Of a stretch of 37,587 bases of DNA, positions 1-7,861 are shown in pieces (positions within the stretch are counted from its first letter, which is position 1; each line of letters begins with the position of its first letter). The DNA lies in contig WRJI01000014.1 in NCBI GenBank assembly GCA_009778595.1, positions 1-37,587 of the forward strand. Direction: 5' to 3'. Both the position numbers and the translations under genes were made by a program. Source of the stretch: Peptococcaceae bacterium. Lineage in GTDB: Bacteria; Bacillota; Desulfitobacteriia; Desulfitobacteriales; Syntrophobotulaceae. The notes under the pieces were generated by a model. The model saw only the letters and a program-made list of their open reading frames with translations. It searched no databases and was not told the origin of the DNA.

Positions 1-528
1 TTGCCCGGCCAGATCCCACACGAACTGGGTACGGCGTACCTGCCGGGGCTGCCCGCTTGCGGCGGGGCGGATGGCTGTTTTGAACAGCAGCCGGCCCAGC
101 GCGTCGCGCTTGAAGCGTGTATGGAGCTGCGCCCCCCCCTCTGGCCCATCGTAACTATCGGTTACCTCATCTGCCGCGTTGTATTGGTAATGCTGTTCAC
201 TTTCAGTTGATCTGCACGCTGCCACCCCGGATGCGCTGCACGGCGGTGGCGTGGCTGGCGGTCACAGAATGATGTTTCTGGCTCAGTGTCCAAGAGGGGC
301 CTTGAATCAATTTTCATTGATGAGATCGCCCAAAATTCTTGCCTGTCCAAGTCGTGATAACCGTCTTGATTTTCGATGGCTTAAATTGAGCAAAGAATGA
401 GATTGGCTGTTGGGCTCAAAGTAATATATCTGCCGGCGGTTGCCGCGCTCCTCGCTCAGCAGCCGGTTCGCGTCCCACTGAAAATCCCTTGTAATATGCG
501 TCCCGGTCTTTTTCTGCGTGCAGTTCCC
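1..528 (-). pseudogene. Decayed Rhs/YD-repeat protein fragment
   Basis: Read on the minus strand, one frame gives two stretches typical of Rhs repeat proteins. One covers about 528-406 and includes RDFQWDANRLLSEERGN and YYFEPNS. The other covers about 207-1 and includes YQYNAADEV, RFKRDALGRLLF and TQFVWDLAGQ. Both are in the same frame, but about 200 bp between them carry stops (for example at 307-309) and no recognisable repeat. Rhs proteins are large secreted toxin-delivery shells made of such YD repeats. This piece has no start or signal peptide and runs off the left edge, so it is a remnant. It is GC-rich compared with most genes here, which suggests transfer. The family call is firm; how much was lost cannot be seen. 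Confidence 0.75.
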
Positions 529-565
529 ACAACAATGAGGATACCTGCTTTACCCTGAACGCTCC

Positions 566-1438
566 CTATTCATTGTCGCGCAAGTTTTCCACTTCCTCGC
601 GGGTCAGGCCAGTGTCTTCGGCAATGTCATCGATCGATCTGTTGCGTTTCAGCATATTTCTGGCTACGGCGATCACCCCTTCAGCATGCCCTTTAGTACG
701 CCCCTCAGCATGCCCCTCAGCATGCCCCTCATCCCGTGCGGCAATAAGGTTGTGTTCCATATCCATGCGGAACATGCGGCGGGAACGGAAATGGGCCCTT
801 TCAATTTCATCTTTGCTGATAGTTTGAAGCAGGTCTTTGGCCATTTTGATTTCCCCCCTGACGGCTGTGAGTTTGTTCAACAGTTCCCTGTATTTTGGGT
901 CGGACCCATACGCAAAGAACACACTCCAGAGTTCTTCACCTGTCATGGTTTCTACCGGCTTTTTGATCACTTTGCTTAGCTTGGTTAATTCTATAAAGAT
1001 AATTCCGACTGCGTCTGAGAGTTCCCAGCCGTTCTCATCCCGGAAGCTGTACCTGCTGACGAAGTCTTCGCGCTTGGGAAATACGGTGTAGCCGCAGAGT
1101 GTCATCTGAATGCTTCTGAGCAGCTTGTCGTAGCGAATGCCGCGGCCTTCCTGTCCTGAGTGCAGATCGCAGAGATGGTATATGGCATCAGGATTTCTCA
1201 CATCCGTTTTTGTTTTCAGTATAGCATGGCGCGGCCTGCGGCCGCAAGGATTTTTAAAGAACAGGTGGTCTTCGTACCCCGAAAATGTGATGGTCAATGC
1301 CAGCGCGGGAGACGCGCTGACAGCGCAGAGCAAGGCGAGGAGGGTCTTCTTCATTTTTTGTGTCTCTGGATTATGACGAAATGACAAACGACGGCCTTGG
1401 AAAAGGGATAGGGCATCACAATCAGCATATAACGCCAT
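566..1438 (-). pseudogene. Chimeric ORF ending in the C-terminal half of an Rpn-family nuclease/transposase
   Basis: The 290-residue frame has two unrelated parts. From about residue 75 it resembles the C-terminal half of Rpn (PD-(D/E)XK) recombination-promoting nucleases: the middle region (GWELSDAVGIIFIELTKL), then a charged tail with GHAEG tandem repeats and a terminal helix (IDDIAEDTGLTREEVENL). The nuclease core with the Asp and Glu-x-Lys residues is absent. In its place is a signal-peptide-like segment (MKKTLLALLCAVSASPALA, start near 1354). No catalytic motif is left, so this is probably a fusion of debris that happens to be open. It lies between Rhs and toxin remnants, consistent with a recombination hot spot. 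Expression cannot be judged. Confidence 0.6.
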
Positions 1439-1488
1439 ATTATCGCAGACGCATCAACGTCTGCAAGATGCTTATCCGGTCATCGTAA

Positions 1489-1919
1489 TCAGTTTTCATG
1501 ATATATATGCTCAACGACAACAGCACAGCGCGCGCCGGTGTCTTCCGCCATATGAATGACACCGCATTGGCCGGGGTTATCGGGATGGGGCAGGTATTGG
1601 TGCAGCCAGGCCAGGGCTAATGAGCCGAAGGCGGAGCCGATTTCTCCGACGCAATCGGCCAAGGTCAGGGGGTCGGGAATAGTTCCGTCGTCGCTGGCCA
1701 CCCGGGTGAAGGCGTTGGCGGCGTCGATGGCCCAGAAGGCTTCCCTAATTTACATTTACCAAAGACTATTCCCCCCACTCCATCTCGACTTACTTTAACA
1801 CGCCTACCTGGATATTGAACAAACCAAAAATCAAACTTTGGATAATACTCGAAGTAACCTAATAAATTGAACATCACTTCTTCGTGTGACATTTTCTGCT
1901 CAGTAGATTCGACAACCAT
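1489..1919 (-). pseudogene. Frameshifted small ORF in toxin debris, possibly an immunity-like gene
   Basis: An ATG at 1919 has a good ribosome site (AAAGGGG). It begins an AT-rich frame (SHEEVMFNLLGYFEYYPKF, then GGIVFGKCKL) that turns to nonsense near 1745. A second minus frame continues from about 1743 with EAFWAIDAANAFTRVASDDG down to the stop at 1489 and is GC-rich. The switch in frame and composition at the same place indicates a frameshift or a junction of two fragments. I do not recognise either half. The position between Rhs and Tox-GHH2 pieces makes an immunity gene possible, but this is inference only. Confidence 0.4.
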
Positions 1920-1952
1920 ATACCCCTTTGAACCGATCTTATTTCAGGGAGA

Positions 1953-2171
1953 TTAGCAGACTGGTTTGATGTCATAGCTGGGACATGCAGGTGATTTTTC
2001 CCCACGTGCAGGAGAAAGGGCGGCATCAGGGATGATGTGATGTCCGGTCTGTCCGGGGCCGCAACCACCGGGGGAGTCCATCTTGTTGCTCTGGTTAAAC
2101 GGAGCGGGTGTACACTTTCGCGCCTTCAGGCAATTATCCTTTTCGGCAACACCCTGACCTTGTTCATACAT
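1953..2171 (-). pseudogene. Truncated Tox-GHH2-type nuclease toxin domain
   Basis: The 72-residue frame contains CLKARKCTPAPF, then GGCGPGQTGHHIIPDAAL, then CPSYDIKPVC. This order (a Cys-rich ARKC segment, a GQTGHH core, a C-x-Y motif) matches the GHH-signature HNH/endonuclease VII toxin domains found at the C-termini of Rhs and PAAR/DUF4150 effectors. In intact domains the last Cys is followed by a Val-Glu-Gly segment and a further His motif. Here a stop follows the Cys directly, so the fold is incomplete. There is no delivery domain upstream. It is one of several effector scraps at this end. Confidence 0.6.
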
Positions 2172-2189
2172 CGTTCCAAGGCTTCGCCC

Positions 2190-2537
2190 TCACGTCAGCC
2201 TCAAGCTTCCCTCATAAGGCCCATGAACAATATCAACAAGCCGCCCGGCCATCTGGCCGCGCTCAGACAACTCCCGGCCCGCCGCCAGGTACACCTCTTC
2301 CGTCTCAATATGAAACAACGCGCGAATCCACTCATTGGCAGTCTCAATATCCATACGAACTTGTCGCAATCCTTTCAAATCATACATAAGCTCCGATTCG
2401 AAAAACACTGCCTCCTCATCGCGCAACGAAAAACTGACCTCCTCAGAACCCGTGCGCAAACTCGTCACAGACAGAATCATCTTATCGTCCGTTAAGGCAA
2501 CCAACGAATCCTCATGCTCATGAATTGTAAAACCCAT
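2190..2537 (-). CDS. Hypothetical protein, 115 aa
   Basis: The ATG at 2537 is preceded by a strong ribosome site (GAGGTGATC, about 4-7 nt away). The product is acidic and soluble, with no signal peptide or membrane segment, and has a regular strand-like pattern (LVALTDDKMILSVTSL, VSFSLRDEEAVFF). I do not recognise a family. It starts 52 bp after the htrA stop on the same strand, so it could be the last gene of the walJ-htrA unit. It also borders the decayed toxin region. The N-terminal half with its ribosome site looks real; the last residues may have been altered by the adjacent rearrangement. Confidence 0.6.
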   Translation of the reverse strand: MGFTIHEHEDSLVALTDDKMILSVTSLRTGSEEVSFSLRDEEAVFFESELMYDLKGLRQVRMDIETANEWIRALFHIETEEVYLAAGRELSERGQMAGRLVDIVHGPYEGSLRLT

Positions 2538-2589
2538 TCCCGATCACCTCATTATCAATTGCGGCAACTATCCCTCAATTGCCAACCGT

Positions 2590-3720
2590 TCAAGACCGCA
2601 ACTCCCCAAGAACCACCCGAACCACATAACTCGCCCCATCCCGAAAATACGTTACATCAACCATATCCCCGGCTTTATACTTAAACAGCTCATGGCTGAG
2701 CTGAAGAGCGTTCCTCGCAGGCGCACCATTAATAGCCGTCACAATATCCCCCGCCTTAACCCCGGCGCGCTCCGCTCCCCCGCCGGACTCCGTCCGGGCG
2801 ATATAACAGCCCTCCGGCGACTTAATATAAGCGGCATACTCCGGCGTATAATCCTCATTGATACTCACCATTAAAGCGGCATAACTGGCATATCCTTTTT
2901 CAATAAACTGCCTAATCACCGGCTCCGCGTCTGAAATCGGAATCGCGAACCCCATGCCTTCGAACCCCCGCATGTTATTCTTCGCCGAATTGATTCCAAT
3001 CACCTTACCTTCAAAGCTAACCAGGGGTCCGCCGCTATTGCCGGGATTAATCGCGGCATCTGTCTGAATCAGATTGAAACTGGCCTCCCCCTTCAACTCC
3101 AAAAACCGGTTGAGAGCCGACACAATTCCCTGGGTCAACGAATTGGCAAAAGACTGCCCCCCGGGGTTGCCAATAGCGATAACAGGCTCCCCCACACGCA
3201 AAGAGTTGGAATCACCGATAGGCATGCTTTTCAGATTCTCAGTCTCGCTAATTTGAATCACTGCCAGATCAGACCGGGTATCGCCCCCGATCAAAGTCGC
3301 CTGAACATTGCGACCGTCGTACAACGTAACCATAATCTCCGCGGCATTTTCAATCACATGATGATTGGTCACAATATACCCCTTCGCCGCATCATAGATG
3401 AACCCCGATCCGCTGCCGACCTCGGCCAACTCCGTTCCGCCGAAGAACCCGTATGTGCCGCCGCCCCTTTGGAAATTTGAAACCCCTACGACAGCCGGTT
3501 TCAACGCCTCACTGATCGCAGTGGCCGGATACTCAGACGGGTTGTCCGCCACATATTGTCCCACATCAATGATCCCATCCTCCACATGAGTCACAGGATT
3601 GGCTTTCGTAAAATCCGACAGGTACCAAACAACCAACGCGCCCCCAACCAAGGCCCCCAACAAAGCCGCCAAAAACACAGGCAGCACACTTCTTTTCTGC
3701 CCCCGACCATAATACTCCAT
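2590..3720 (-). CDS. htrA: HtrA/DegP-like membrane-anchored serine protease with PDZ domain
   Basis: This is a 376-residue S1C protease. An N-terminal membrane anchor (residues about 12-34) is followed by a trypsin-like domain and one C-terminal PDZ domain (about 285-375). The triad is visible: His in TNHHVI (about H121), Asp in SDLAVI (D151) and Ser in NPGNSGGPL (S229). Family members degrade or refold misfolded proteins outside the membrane. The start (GGAGG upstream) lies two bases after the walJ stop, so the two are translated from one message. This walJ-htrA order is the one seen at the ends of many Firmicute walRK operons, although walRK itself is not in the window. Confidence 0.95.
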   Translation of the reverse strand: MEYYGRGQKRSVLPVFLAALLGALVGGALVVWYLSDFTKANPVTHVEDGIIDVGQYVADNPSEYPATAISEALKPAVVGVSNFQRGGGTYGFFGGTELAEVGSGSGFIYDAAKGYIVTNHHVIENAAEIMVTLYDGRNVQATLIGGDTRSDLAVIQISETENLKSMPIGDSNSLRVGEPVIAIGNPGGQSFANSLTQGIVSALNRFLELKGEASFNLIQTDAAINPGNSGGPLVSFEGKVIGINSAKNNMRGFEGMGFAIPISDAEPVIRQFIEKGYASYAALMVSINEDYTPEYAAYIKSPEGCYIARTESGGGAERAGVKAGDIVTAINGAPARNALQLSHELFKYKAGDMVDVTYFRDGASYVVRVVLGELRS

Positions 3721-3722
3721 GC

Positions 3723-4574
3723 TCAGGCCTCCTTCCCCAACGCCATCGAATCCTCCGTTGCCGCTATTGAACCGTTCATTCCGGGGTCCTCCATGGTTAT
3801 AAGCTCATGAGGGCCATAGCGTGGTGCCACCCGGATCTTGAGACGTGGGCAACGCCGCTTCACCGGCGAATCCCTTAGAATCGAACACACTGTGCGTAAC
3901 GCCAGCTCCGGCGTATTGTTCTCCTCACTCAGATGCGCTAACACAACCCGTTGTGTATTGCTCTGGACCCAACGACACAAACCCTCAGCCGCCTGAACAT
4001 TGCTCAAATGACCGCAGACGCCTGCCACACGCTTTTTCAGACTCTGAGGATAACTGCCCCTCCACAAACGGTCGAGATCATGGTTCGCTTCAATCACAAT
4101 ACACGTACAGCCTGTCAGCACCTGGTGCATTCGTTCCGTCAGCATACCGGTATCCGTAAGAACACCCAAAGTCCCAAACCTTCCCGTAACCCTTATCCCT
4201 TTTCCTTGCCGGCAATCATGAGACGTCGCAAAAAAATCCACATGCATCCCCGCCACAGAAGCCTTATCGATAACAGTTCTTTTTTGATCACCTGTCAACC
4301 GCCCCAAAGGTTTCTCCATAGCTTCCCAAACCAAATCTCCGGCATACACGGGAATCCTCAGCCGCCGGGCCAAAGCGCCAACACCCAGAATATGATCCGA
4401 ATGCTCATGAGTCACAACAATCCCCTCAATCTGACTGACAGGTATTTGCACCTGCGCCAAACAAGCCGTAACCCGATTCGCGCTAATACCGCAATCCACA
4501 AGAAAATACCGGCCCTCTTCTCCCACCACAAGGGCATTTCCTGAACTCCCGCTCGACAGGGAACAAAACTCCAC
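3723..4574 (-). CDS. walJ: WalJ/YycJ-type metallo-beta-lactamase-fold hydrolase
   Basis: This 283-residue protein has the metallo-beta-lactamase fold. It begins with the family motif LSSGSSGNA and carries the metal site HEHSDH (residues 56-61), followed by LGVGALARR. These are hallmarks of YycJ/WalJ, a predicted 5' exonuclease family linked to cell-division and wall homeostasis. The start is GTG at 4574 with a GGAGG site eight bases upstream. The stop is two bases before htrA, indicating an operon. A copy of the two-hairpin repeat lies about 25 bp upstream of the start. Family assignment is confident; the substrate is not shown by the sequence. Confidence 0.93.
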   Translation of the reverse strand: MEFCSLSSGSSGNALVVGEEGRYFLVDCGISANRVTACLAQVQIPVSQIEGIVVTHEHSDHILGVGALARRLRIPVYAGDLVWEAMEKPLGRLTGDQKRTVIDKASVAGMHVDFFATSHDCRQGKGIRVTGRFGTLGVLTDTGMLTERMHQVLTGCTCIVIEANHDLDRLWRGSYPQSLKKRVAGVCGHLSNVQAAEGLCRWVQSNTQRVVLAHLSEENNTPELALRTVCSILRDSPVKRRCPRLKIRVAPRYGPHELITMEDPGMNGSIAATEDSMALGKEA

Positions 4575-4599
4575 GCCGCTTGCCTCCTCGCTCTACCCT

Positions 4600-4705
4600 A
4601 ACGCGGGCTCTGCCCGCAAGTATTCAGTATTCAGTATTCAGTATTCAGTATTCAGAATGTGGATTTTCTTGTTTTTTATTGACGCTTCGCGTCTATAAGT
4701 TACTA
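4600..4705. repeat. Two-hairpin intergenic repeat, copy A
   Basis: Order: hairpin 1 (GCGGGC-TCT-GCCCGC, 4603-4617), AAG, five tandem TATTCAG units (4621-4655), a conserved core (AATGTGGATTTTCTTG plus a T-rich tract), hairpin 2 (GACGC-TTC-GCGTC, 4681-4693), then TATAAGTTACTA. Copies B-E elsewhere in the window share this plan. It is not coding. It lies just upstream of walJ and could act as a transcription attenuator or a miniature mobile element. Confidence 0.9.
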
Positions 4706-4706
4706 A

Positions 4707-4822
4707 CATCGCCATAACCGTCTCTCACATCGCCATATCAATATCCCACAATCGTCTTGACCGTCTCTCACATGGCATATCAATATCTCACATGGCCTTG
4801 ATCGTCTCTCACATGGCCACTT
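4707..4822. repeat. Imperfect tandem array of CGTCTCTCACATsGCC-type units
   Basis: Directly after copy A, the motif CGTCTCTCACAT recurs three times, with partial variants (ATATCAATATC, CTCACATGGCC) in between. Units are about 40 bp with deletions. It fills the gap between walJ and the TPR gene. No ORF or clear promoter is visible in it. Confidence 0.6.
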
Positions 4823-4826
4823 GGCC

Positions 4827-5597
4827 TTACTCCGCCACTGGTTCTGTCCCCGGCTCCGTATCAGGTGTATCAGGTGCATCAGGCGTATCTTGGGCCCCTT
4901 GAATCAAAGTATCCAGGAAAGATATTTCGCTTTCCTCCTCCGTGAGTGACTTGCCCTTTTCCCATTGCGCGATTGCTCCGGCATTATCAGCGAATCCTTC
5001 TTTGAGCACCAGGCCAAATATATAGTATCCATAGACATCGTCCGGTTTAACCTCAATTAATCGGCCGCAAAACACTTTGGCATCCTCATACCTTTGGGCT
5101 CTATAGCATGCATGAACAAGATCATACAAAAGATTCGTTGAAGGCTTGTCTTGTTCCTCGCTCTGCACCTCATCCTCGTTCTGACCTCCACCTTCATTCT
5201 GAACCTCAGCCAGTGCTGCCTCCTCAGGCTGTGCCTCTTCCGCAGCTTCATCAGCCAGCGCTTTCTCATAAGCCATTTTATAAAAATCAGCAGCTTTGCC
5301 CCAATCAGACAACTCATCTGACGACATCCCGGAACCAGCCTTATAGCTATAGAGCTGAGCTATATAGCTGTGCATTTGGAGATCCGGATTGTCGGCCATA
5401 AGCGCCTCATACATCTCAATCTCCGCAACAAGCTGATCATACTGTTCCTGAATGGTCAACTCCGTATTCTGCTTCGCATTCCTATTGGGGTTGGAAAAAT
5501 ATGACCCAAACGCGGTAAAAGAAGACCCTGCCAAAGCTACGGACAGAACCACCGCGACAATAATGATAACTTTTTTTTGCGCTTTCTTATTAAACAT
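4827..5597 (-). CDS. Membrane-anchored TPR-type protein
   Basis: This 256-residue protein has a short basic N-terminus and one membrane segment or signal anchor (residues about 9-31). Two helical regions that read as tetratricopeptide units follow, the clearest being NLLYDLVHACYRAQRYEDAKVF and the segment around YGYYIFGLVLKEGF. A Glu/Ala/Gln-rich acidic linker separates them, and the tail has a DTPDAPDTPDTEP repeat. TPR proteins are protein-binding scaffolds; the partner is unknown. ATG at 5597 has a GAGGTGG site. It lies 52 bp downstream of the SCIFF maturase on the same strand, so co-transcription is likely. The low-complexity linker is typical of this genome. Confidence 0.8.
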   Translation of the reverse strand: MFNKKAQKKVIIIVAVVLSVALAGSSFTAFGSYFSNPNRNAKQNTELTIQEQYDQLVAEIEMYEALMADNPDLQMHSYIAQLYSYKAGSGMSSDELSDWGKAADFYKMAYEKALADEAAEEAQPEEAALAEVQNEGGGQNEDEVQSEEQDKPSTNLLYDLVHACYRAQRYEDAKVFCGRLIEVKPDDVYGYYIFGLVLKEGFADNAGAIAQWEKGKSLTEEESEISFLDTLIQGAQDTPDAPDTPDTEPGTEPVAE

Positions 5598-5648
5598 GCC
5601 GCCACCTCATTTATAGAATAAAAAATACCAACAGATTATTGTCAATCC

Positions 5649-7301
5649 TCAGTCCATGGACAATTGAAGTGTTTCACGAATCTGTAAATAGTATGCCACC
5701 TCCAGCCTTTTCTTTTGCAAGACACACCCCAGTTCATAAACATCAAACAAAGAACCTCCATGAGTCACATTGGAAGCGTGACATCCGCCGCTACAAGAAA
5801 ACCGTGCCCAACACATCCGACAGGCGGCTTTGCCGTAAATATTCGCCTGACGAAACTGATCCGCCAGTTTCGTGGCCGCCGGATTCCGCACCACATTTTC
5901 CCATGAATCCCCTTGCGCGTTGTCAGCGCCATTCATAAGGGAACCCATGCAAAAAGCCTCCTTCCCAACAAATTGATGGCACGGATACAGATCCCCTTCC
6001 GGAGAAACCGCCAGATACTCAGTCCCCGCTCCACAGCCGGACACCCGTTTGGGTAAGCAAACGCCAGCCAATCCGGCGTTAAAATGGAAAAATGTAAAGC
6101 CGCCCTTCCGCGCTTCTTCCCCAAGTCTGTCATAAGATTCCCCCAAGACATCTATATCCTTATGGGTCAAAGCGTAGTCGCACACCGCTCCCGACGACGC
6201 GGTTCCCGACGGCGACGCGGCTCCCGACGACGCCGTTCCCGACAACACCGCTCCCGACGACGACGCTCCCGACGACACCGCTCCCGACGACGACGCGAGC
6301 GATCCTGATGCTGTTACGGTTGCCGGGGCCACCACCGGTTCCAGAGAAATTCTCTCAATCCCCAACCCGGCCAGATGCATAACATCGCGGTCAAAATCCA
6401 AGTTATGACGGGTATATGTCCCCCGAACGTATGCATACGTTCCGGTGGCGTAGCGGGACGTCTCTTTATGGTTACGCATCCAAGCACTGACCCGATCCGC
6501 GATAATCCTGTAACTTCCCGAACCATCAGGAAAAGGGCGCATTCGGTCATGAACTTCAGGTCTGCCGTCCAAGCTGAAAACCACACTGATATGTTCCTTC
6601 TCAACGAAATCCTGCACTTCTTCCGTAAACAATACGGCGTTTGTTGTCATCGTGAATTTTGCCGTTTTGCCTGTCTTCTCCTCCAGTTCACGCCCATATA
6701 ACACAAGATCCCGCACCACCGGCCAATTCAACAAAGGTTCTCCGCCAAAAAAGTCGACTTCGCAATGAGGCCGCTCACCACAAGCCTGAAAAATAAAGTC
6801 CAAAGCCTTCTTCCCCACATCAAGGCTCATCATGCCCCTTGCACCGCCAAAATCTCCCGTACCGGCAAAACAATAACCACAGCGCAGATTACAGTCATGA
6901 GCCACATGAAGACAAATCGCTTTAATACGCTTGTCCGTGTCGCGCTCAGACTCTTGCCACTCAGAATCCCGCTTAGACCCCGCCCTACCACGAGTGCCTT
7001 CACTCACAGGTTTTGAAAACAAAATTTGCTGTTCTTGCAACCCGGCCAATTCATGAAGAATATCCGCTTTAGCCCCCTCAGGCAGATCCTGACCTGTTGC
7101 CGCAATCATCTCCTCAGGCCTCTCCAGGCTTTGAGGATATGCTTTCTGGTAGGCTATCCACTCTCCAATAAGGGCGAACGTCAAATCATCCAAAAGATGT
7201 AATGATCCGGAGTTGACATCGTAGGCGATATTCAGACCACCTTGCCTATAGATATGAACGTTGGCGCCAATCGGATAATTTGTTATTGAATCAATAAGCA
7301 T
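5649..7301 (-). CDS. scfB: SCIFF-peptide radical SAM maturase (thioether-forming, SPASM)
   Basis: Using the ATG at 7301 (AAGGA upstream), the protein has 550 residues. The N-terminal part (NIAYDVNSGSLHLLDDL) is the usual lead-in of SCIFF maturases. The radical SAM cluster motif is CNLRCGYC (C137, C141, C144), followed by GDFGGARGMMS and DFFGGEPL. The SPASM region has CGAGTEYLAVSPEGDLYPCHQFVG in two parts, and CRMCWARFSCSGGC. Family members form Cys-Thr thioether links in the six-Cys SCIFF peptide, whose gene is normally just upstream. No Cys-rich short ORF is visible on either side here. Residues about 327-373 are a Ser/Gly/Ala insert encoded by a DNA minisatellite (about 6180-6300) inside an otherwise well conserved domain; its effect on activity is unknown. 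Confidence 0.9.
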   Translation of the reverse strand: MLIDSITNYPIGANVHIYRQGGLNIAYDVNSGSLHLLDDLTFALIGEWIAYQKAYPQSLERPEEMIAATGQDLPEGAKADILHELAGLQEQQILFSKPVSEGTRGRAGSKRDSEWQESERDTDKRIKAICLHVAHDCNLRCGYCFAGTGDFGGARGMMSLDVGKKALDFIFQACGERPHCEVDFFGGEPLLNWPVVRDLVLYGRELEEKTGKTAKFTMTTNAVLFTEEVQDFVEKEHISVVFSLDGRPEVHDRMRPFPDGSGSYRIIADRVSAWMRNHKETSRYATGTYAYVRGTYTRHNLDFDRDVMHLAGLGIERISLEPVVAPATVTASGSLASSSGAVSSGASSSGAVLSGTASSGAASPSGTASSGAVCDYALTHKDIDVLGESYDRLGEEARKGGFTFFHFNAGLAGVCLPKRVSGCGAGTEYLAVSPEGDLYPCHQFVGKEAFCMGSLMNGADNAQGDSWENVVRNPAATKLADQFRQANIYGKAACRMCWARFSCSGGCHASNVTHGGSLFDVYELGCVLQKKRLEVAYYLQIRETLQLSMD

Positions 7302-7382
7302 GGGTTTCTCTTTTCCTTCTTTGAAATGTCCTCTCATTATGATAGCAAATTCCGTCACAGATGTCACCTGGTACCTGGCACC

Positions 7383-7431
7383 GGGTCCACATGGGTTCAC
7401 CTGGTTCACATGGGTTCACATGGGTTCACAT
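7383..7431. repeat. Short tandem repeat of GGGTTCACAT
   Basis: About four units of a 10-bp motif (GGGTTCACAT and one CTGGTTCACA variant) lie in the divergent gap between the maturase and the SWEEK-repeat gene. A palindromic GGTACC-containing stretch is just before it. They might be regulator sites or simply unstable sequence. Confidence 0.6.
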
Positions 7432-7456
7432 AATCCCATCTGATATAGAAAACGTA

Positions 7457-7486
7457 TTGAAAAATGCCAACTCGATAGGTTATAAT
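7457..7486 (+). promoter_or_regulatory. Sigma-A promoter for the SWEEK-repeat gene
   Basis: The -35 box TTGAAA (7457-7462) and perfect -10 box TATAAT (7481-7486) are separated by 18 bp. The predicted start near 7493 gives a short leader of about 34 nt before the ATG at 7527. The fit to consensus is strong and the gene is right behind it. Confidence 0.8.
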
Positions 7487-7526
7487 CAATATGTGAATAA
7501 ATAAACAAACTGATGGGGTGGAGAAT

Positions 7527-7805
7527 ATGGCGACAAGAAGCTGGAAAGAGAAAGCCCGCACACCCAGCTGGGAAGAGAAATCCAGAGCCCTCAGTTGGGA
7601 AGAGAAAAACCGGTCTCCCAGTTGGGAAGAGAAAGTCCGCACGCCCAGTTGGGAAGAGAAAACCAGAACCGCCAGCTGGGAAGAGAAATTGCGAGTTCCC
7701 AGCTGGGAAGAAAAAGACCGCGTCCCAAGCTGGGAAGAAAAAACACGTATGGCCAGCTGGGAAGAACATCCCCGTTACGCCAGTTGGGAAAAAGAAATCG
7801 GTTGA
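7527..7805 (+). CDS. Small tandem-repeat protein, ten SWEEKxRxP units
   Basis: The 92-residue product is almost entirely a nine-residue repeat with consensus Ser-Trp-Glu-Glu-Lys-x-Arg-x-Pro/Ala. Nine full units and a final partial one follow MATR. Trp is invariant. Arg is kept in nine units through five different codons (CGC, AGA, CGG, CGA, CGT), and Ser alternates AGC/AGT. This shows selection on the protein in this frame, although other frames are also open because the period is 27 bp. A GGGGTGGAG site precedes the ATG; GTG at 7518 is an alternative start. It has no signal peptide, membrane segment, Cys or obvious leader. It is divergent from the SCIFF maturase. I know no family with this repeat. 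It could be a structural or ligand-binding repeat, or a multi-core modified peptide; no function is assigned. Confidence 0.8.
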   Translation: MATRSWKEKARTPSWEEKSRALSWEEKNRSPSWEEKVRTPSWEEKTRTASWEEKLRVPSWEEKDRVPSWEEKTRMASWEEHPRYASWEKEIG

Positions 7806-7861
7806 TATTTGGCCGCGAGGCTTTATTCTCACCTCATAATTTATACGTGATAAGAGCGCTT

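Noticed and set aside
4600-4705. CRISPR-like array from the TATTCAG repeats
   Set aside because: Units are 7 bp with no spacers, and no cas genes are present.
7383-7431. Short CRISPR or SCIFF precursor in the maturase upstream gap
   Set aside because: The units are contiguous 10-bp repeats, and no frame holds a Cys cluster.
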